Positions 60,448-64,000 of a stretch of 64,000 bases of DNA are shown piece after piece. The notes beneath the pieces are model-generated. The model searched no databases. It worked only from the letters and a program-made list of their open reading frames with translations, and had not been told where the DNA came from. The stretch is from Pyrofollis japonicus (GTDB lineage: Archaea; Thermoproteota; Thermoprotei_A; Sulfolobales; Pyrodictiaceae): assembly GCF_033097485.1 (NCBI RefSeq), contig NZ_AP028634.1, positions 372,001 to 436,000 on the forward strand, in the 5' to 3' direction. Both the position numbers and the translations under genes were made by a program. Position 1 is the stretch's first letter. Each line of letters opens with the position of its first letter.

Positions 60448-61296
60448 GCCTTGCTCGTTCTCGGATTTTGATACGCAAAGATCTGGCGCGCTACATGCTT
60501 GTTTGCGATTAATGTCAATTATTATCCTATAAGCTAGTCCATCTATGTCACGTATCTCGAGAACCCCTTCTCTATATGTCAAGGTTATATAGCCTATTTT
60601 TCTCAGATTTCTCGCACTATATGCTTCTATTGATATAGTTTCTAAGACTTTGCCCTCAATATGGTCTATTTTCACTTCGGTTGATGAAGGGTCAAGTAAT
60701 ATGCGATTAGCAATATACACTTTTCTAAGCGTATATGCTAGTACGCTTGGCTCGAGAAGAACATAGTTATCAAACACGCTTAATGCTTCTAGGGCTTTCT
60801 TTGCGATATAGAGTCCGCTTCTAACATCCCTAGAGTATGGTTCTAGGCTTATTTTTCTCTGCTGAGGTATTTTCCGAATCCAGTACTCATATACTATACC
60901 TATAGTTTCATATGTAAGAGAGTTCAAACCTAGAGAACTTATGCGTTTAGCACTACTGAGTTTAGAAGAATAAGAGCCACTATAGTCAATCACTATTGAC
61001 CTTGGTGGGGGGTGTAGCCAGGCCGGACTACCTCTTGGATCAACAATGTATATGGGCTCACTAGGTTCCTCTAGGAGAGTACTAACATTTTCACGAACAA
61101 CGGAGACTGGTGTCCTAGACTCGGTCACAAGTTTTAAGGGCAGTTTGTTTCCCAGCCCGACTATGGTAAGCTTCCAACCCCTCGGCCCTAGCCCTGTGTA
61201 AAGTGCTCTCAAAATAACAGCAACATCGAATACTGATGGCGGGGTGACTATAATCACATGAACATTGGCATTGTCTTCTACCATCCCAAAAACCAC
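60427..61296 (-). CDS. Conserved hypothetical protein
   Basis: A 289-aa protein with a Rossmann-like N-terminal half (VHVIIVTPPSVFDVAVILRALYTG, WKLTIVGLG) and a C-terminal half rich in strands (KVLETISIEAYSARNLRKIGYITLTYREG). A GTG at 61257 would start translation exactly next to the divergent SPOUT gene and avoids a 39-bp overlap, so it may be the true start. No enzyme motif recognised. Confidence 0.45.
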   Translation of the reverse strand: MVFGMVEDNANVHVIIVTPPSVFDVAVILRALYTGLGPRGWKLTIVGLGNKLPLKLVTESRTPVSVVRENVSTLLEEPSEPIYIVDPRGSPAWLHPPPRSIVIDYSGSYSSKLSSAKRISSLGLNSLTYETIGIVYEYWIRKIPQQRKISLEPYSRDVRSGLYIAKKALEALSVFDNYVLLEPSVLAYTLRKVYIANRILLDPSSTEVKIDHIEGKVLETISIEAYSARNLRKIGYITLTYREGVLEIRDIDGLAYRIIIDINRKQACSAPDLCVSKSENEQGSINVIY

Positions 61297-61710
61297 CTTA
61301 ATCTACATGATGTCGCCTATATAGCGTACAGTGTTAGGGCACCGCTCTATGTCGTAAAAAGGCCGAATACGGATTATAAGCTTGAGCTGTTGCCGGAAAA
61401 GGTTAGTCGCTATATAGTCTTAGTTAATGATATTAAAGAGGTTGTTGAAAAAGAAAACAGCAGTGTTTTCCTAGTTATAGAGACATATGCCACGACCTAC
61501 GTAACTGAGGTAGAAATAGATCCAAATCAACGCCTTATTATAGTCATAGGTGCCGAAGACTACGGACTACCTGTTCAGGAGCTTGCGAAAATAGGTAACT
61601 ACAAGCTGGCAAAGATACCGGTCGCCGTGGAGGGTATGAGCTATAATGTTGTCTCGTCGCTTGTTATGACGCTATATGAGCTTAAAAGACGCTATAGTGA
61701 AGCCAAATAA
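61258..61710 (+). CDS. SPOUT-superfamily RNA methyltransferase-like protein
   Basis: A 150-aa protein whose C-terminal half follows the TrmH/SPOUT knot: IDPNQRLIIVIGAEDYGLPVQEL (motif with the GxExxGlp loop), then YKLAKIPVAVEGMSYNVVSSLVMTLYELKR (iP...SxNV..S). It should bind S-adenosylmethionine in the knot and methylate RNA, probably as a dimer. It is minimal, lacking extra RNA-binding domains. The specific target is unknown. Confidence 0.7.
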   Translation: MNIGIVFYHPKNHLNLHDVAYIAYSVRAPLYVVKRPNTDYKLELLPEKVSRYIVLVNDIKEVVEKENSSVFLVIETYATTYVTEVEIDPNQRLIIVIGAEDYGLPVQELAKIGNYKLAKIPVAVEGMSYNVVSSLVMTLYELKRRYSEAK

Positions 61711-61744
61711 TTACTTTGTGGGCAGCATCGCCTCGTAAAGCTTC

Positions 61745-62314
61745 TTAGAGAGGTAGTCTCGTAAAGCGGTACGGCTTTATTATGTTATACACTTCCTCTT
61801 TCAACGAGTCTTTTGCTATGAATGCTCCTCGTATTGCAGCTACTACTGTTGGAGAGGGCGATCTTACGCCACGCATTGTCATGCAAAGGTGGATTGCCTC
61901 TGTCACAACCATTACGTCCGGCGAGCCAGTGGCTTTTATGACTTCATCTGCTATCTGCTTAGTCATGCGTTCTTGTATTTGTAGTCGACGTGAATACTTA
62001 TGAACAATCTTTACTATCTTGCTTAGACCTATTACTTTCCCTCTAGGAAGATAAGCTACATGAGCTACGCCGAAGAATGGTAGTAAATGGTGTTCGCATA
62101 AGCTAAAGAACCTAATGCCGCTGACTACAACAAGGTCGCTGCTTTCAGTAAACCATGCGTACTCCTCTTCAACATCGTATCCGCCGAGTATCTCCTCAAG
62201 CATGTCGGCTACGCGTTGAGGGGTCTCCTTCAATCCTTCTCTATTTGGGTCCTCACCTATGGCTTCTAAAATCATCCTGACTGCATTTTTCACTTTCTCC
62301 TTATCTATGTTCAT
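61745..62314 (-). CDS. folE: GTP cyclohydrolase I (FolE type)
   Basis: Makes dihydroneopterin triphosphate from GTP. The 189-aa protein has [19 protein letters not shown], the zinc/active-site stretch [22 protein letters not shown] with Cys and two His, [24 protein letters not shown], and [14 protein letters not shown] with the second Cys. Many archaea use the MptA (FolE2-like) enzyme instead, so the classical type is notable. Products feed pterin or 7-deazaguanine (archaeosine) synthesis. Confidence 0.93.
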   Translation of the reverse strand: MNIDKEKVKNAVRMILEAIGEDPNREGLKETPQRVADMLEEILGGYDVEEEYAWFTESSDLVVVSGIRFFSLCEHHLLPFFGVAHVAYLPRGKVIGLSKIVKIVHKYSRRLQIQERMTKQIADEVIKATGSPDVMVVTEAIHLCMTMRGVRSPSPTVVAAIRGAFIAKDSLKEEVYNIIKPYRFTRLPL

Positions 62315-62446
62315 CCCAGCTACTCCCTGCCCCTAGCGCTGCTTACGCAGAAATATTTAGTTAACTGCTGTTAATGCGATACTTGCGGCGTCTTGATTAC
62401 TAAATATTTAAATCCGAATGAGCTTGGCGATATACACTAGACATGG

Positions 62447-62989
62447 TTGAGCAAAATGGCTTCGGTGCATGAGCGTATAGGACCTGGAGAAAAAGCCCCA
62501 GATCTCGTAAACGTCTTAATAGAGATACCTATGGGGAGCAATATTAAATATGAATTTGACGAAGAAAAGGAAATAATTATAGTTGATAGATTCCTCTACA
62601 CGGCGATGGTGTATCCATTCAATTATGGATTCATCCCGGGCACGCTTGAGGAAGACGGAGACCCAGTAGATGTCTTGGTCATATCCTCTATGCCTGTTCT
62701 ACCGGGTACAATAATTGAAGCTAAACCTATTGGGATACTTGAGATGGAGGATGAAGAGGGCCCTGATAGCAAAATTATCGCGGTTCCTAAGGAAAAAGTT
62801 GATCCTATATATGGCCGTATAAACGATGTGGATGAGCTTCCCGAAATAATTAAGTCAAAAATAAAGCACTTCTTTGAGCACTACAAGGAGCTTGAACCCG
62901 GCAAATGGACAAGAGTGACTGGGTTCAAAGGAGCCGAGAACGCTAAGGAAAAAATAAGGCAGGCAATTGAACGATTTAAGAAAAAATAA
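62447..62989 (+). CDS. ppa: Inorganic pyrophosphatase, family I
   Basis: Hydrolyses pyrophosphate to drive biosynthetic reactions. Family I signatures are [16 protein letters not shown], the [11 protein letters not shown] and [10 protein letters not shown] stretches with the metal-binding Asp residues, and [22 protein letters not shown] 62447 gives 180 aa; ATG 62456, three codons later, is equally possible. An ATATTTAAAT element around 62402 suits a TATA box. Confidence 0.96.
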   Translation: MSKMASVHERIGPGEKAPDLVNVLIEIPMGSNIKYEFDEEKEIIIVDRFLYTAMVYPFNYGFIPGTLEEDGDPVDVLVISSMPVLPGTIIEAKPIGILEMEDEEGPDSKIIAVPKEKVDPIYGRINDVDELPEIIKSKIKHFFEHYKELEPGKWTRVTGFKGAENAKEKIRQAIERFKKK

Positions 62990-63150
62990 ATTGCAAATAG
63001 GATACCGGCCTTAAGAGTAGCCAATACCATTATTTACCGCTGATGCATAGGTGAACGGCGGAGAACTTAGACAAGGCACGTAATGAATATTCGTTTTCCT
63101 ATTATCATTTTGCAATAGATCATCATGTTGGATCTATGGTGTAAGAGGGT

Positions 63151-64000
63151 TTGAAGTTAACACCGACGTGTATAGCATGTACTCTGGCGAGAAGAGCAGC
63201 TGAAATCGAGACACTTAAGATAGATAATAGTAAAAAACTTGGTCTTTATCGTGACCTACTTGAAGCTGTTAGTTTGTACATTGGTCCTGACATAGAAGTC
63301 GTAGTTCTCGAATCCGTTGTATTTAGAAGGTTTAAAACACTTCTAGGTGGCAAAAACATCTATGACAATATTATCGAGTCTAAGCTTCCTACGGCACTAA
63401 CTAGAGCGCGCGAGATCAGGGGCATGTTGAACAATAAGGGTCTTGAAGAGAAGTTAAGGCTCTCAATGTATGCTGCTGCATTAGCTTCCGGGTATACTCC
63501 TCTTGAGGTAAACGAGAAGATTCTGGACGAACCTCCTGGGCCTGCTGATCTAGCGCTTATCGGCTCGAGCATCAAAGTCGGCAAGGATGATACAGAGAAA
63601 GTTATTGGCTTCTTGAAAGACTTGAGTAGTAAGGGCGGTAAGGTAATATATCTATTTGGCTCCATATTTGAATTGCCCTATGATACTATAGTCGTTGAAA
63701 TTCTTAGTGAAGAGCTAGGCTTAAGCGTCGCTGGGGTTGTGAGGAGTTCACGGTATCGAGACTATGTAGTAGCTAATGACTTAGAGGTGCATGGTACAGC
63801 GAATTATCTTGACGAGGTTATTGATTTAGGTAATGATGCTTTAACAGTTACAAAAGAGGAGCATCCGCATATATATGACCAACTTAATGAGGCCGATCTC
63901 GTCCTCATTAAAGGCGTTGAACAAACGATATATTTCCATAATAATCCCTTAAGTGCTCCCTATGTTTACATGTTTATGGCTCCATGCATCATTGTCTCTA
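63151..64000 (+). CDS. DUF89/ARMT1-like protein, 3'-truncated by window
   Basis: An open frame from TTG 63151 continues past the window end (283 codons visible). It begins LKLTPTCIACTLARRAAEIE, with the N-terminal CxxC typical of archaeal DUF89 proteins. ADLALIGSSIKVG, IYLFGSIFELPYDTIVVE, VVRSSRYRDYVVANDLE and ADLVLIKGVEQT match the metal-dependent phosphatase core order (DUF89 relatives dephosphorylate damaged sugar phosphates). A TAA at 63142 rules out a longer form, and no ATG lies near the start. The exact substrate and true end are not visible. Confidence 0.65.
   Translation, partial: MKLTPTCIACTLARRAAEIETLKIDNSKKLGLYRDLLEAVSLYIGPDIEVVVLESVVFRRFKTLLGGKNIYDNIIESKLPTALTRAREIRGMLNNKGLEEKLRLSMYAAALASGYTPLEVNEKILDEPPGPADLALIGSSIKVGKDDTEKVIGFLKDLSSKGGKVIYLFGSIFELPYDTIVVEILSEELGLSVAGVVRSSRYRDYVVANDLEVHGTANYLDEVIDLGNDALTVTKEEHPHIYDQLNEADLVLIKGVEQTIYFHNNPLSAPYVYMFMAPCIIVS

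Overview
The window comes from a hyperthermophilic crenarchaeon, most likely a member of the Desulfurococcales close to the Pyrodictiaceae. The signs are a Cren7 chromatin protein, an archaeal replication set (Orc1/Cdc6, RfcL/RfcS, GINS, MCM, family-B polymerase resembling Pyrodictium PolB, archaeal DnaG), pelota, a stand-alone 5S rRNA gene, type II methionine aminopeptidase, and many GTG/TTG starts with GGTG-type ribosome-binding sites. Placement is by recalled protein similarity, not by a search.

Host region 1 (1-32340): the 3' part of a type IA topoisomerase, signal peptidase, a zinc ribbon protein, a TrkA/MscS pair, enolase, then a dense replication block: orc1/cdc6 with a winged-helix gene, moaC, rfcS-rfcL, gins23, mcm and polB. 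A THEP1 NTPase, a permuted GTPase, pelota, a radical SAM enzyme, a site-2 protease, dnaG, tyrS, pheST, a DUF1512 membrane protein, map and the 5S rRNA gene follow. A probable H/ACA guide RNA overlaps the 3' end of pheT.

Integrated element (32296-48684, about 16.3 kb): a provirus-like element has inserted into the 3' end of the 5S rRNA gene. A perfect 45-bp direct repeat marks attL and attR. The SSV-type tyrosine integrase gene is split, with its N-terminal part at the left end and its C-terminal part at the right end; joining the halves across the repeat restores one frame of 445 codons. The element is visibly GC-richer than its host. It has three blocks: a rightward early-type operon (coiled-coil protein, ribbon-helix-helix protein, TFB-like factor without a zinc ribbon, TGT/DpdA-like protein, hyperacidic protein); a leftward block (P-loop ATPase with HTH and small proteins); and a rightward structural-type operon encoding secreted, membrane-anchored proteins. 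One of these, of 1087 aa, looks like a polyprotein with two internal signal peptides and a C-terminal trypsin-like protease. Small hydrophobic proteins, a winged-helix regulator and the integrase close the element. ATTTGAC motifs are repeated near both ends. Size, integrase type and coat-like proteins suggest a fusellovirus-like relative or a new archaeal virus family.

Host region 2 (48685-64000): an unusual 0.9-kb AT-rich intergenic stretch with a GC-rich hairpin, an HD-domain hydrolase, valyl-tRNA synthetase with no recognisable canonical start, cren7 behind a structured intergenic region, mevalonate kinase, a Nudix hydrolase, ribosomal protein L35Ae, a class III aminotransferase, crenarchaeal hypotheticals, a SPOUT-like methyltransferase, GTP cyclohydrolase I, inorganic pyrophosphatase and a partial DUF89-like gene. 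No tRNA gene, CRISPR array or insertion sequence was recognised.
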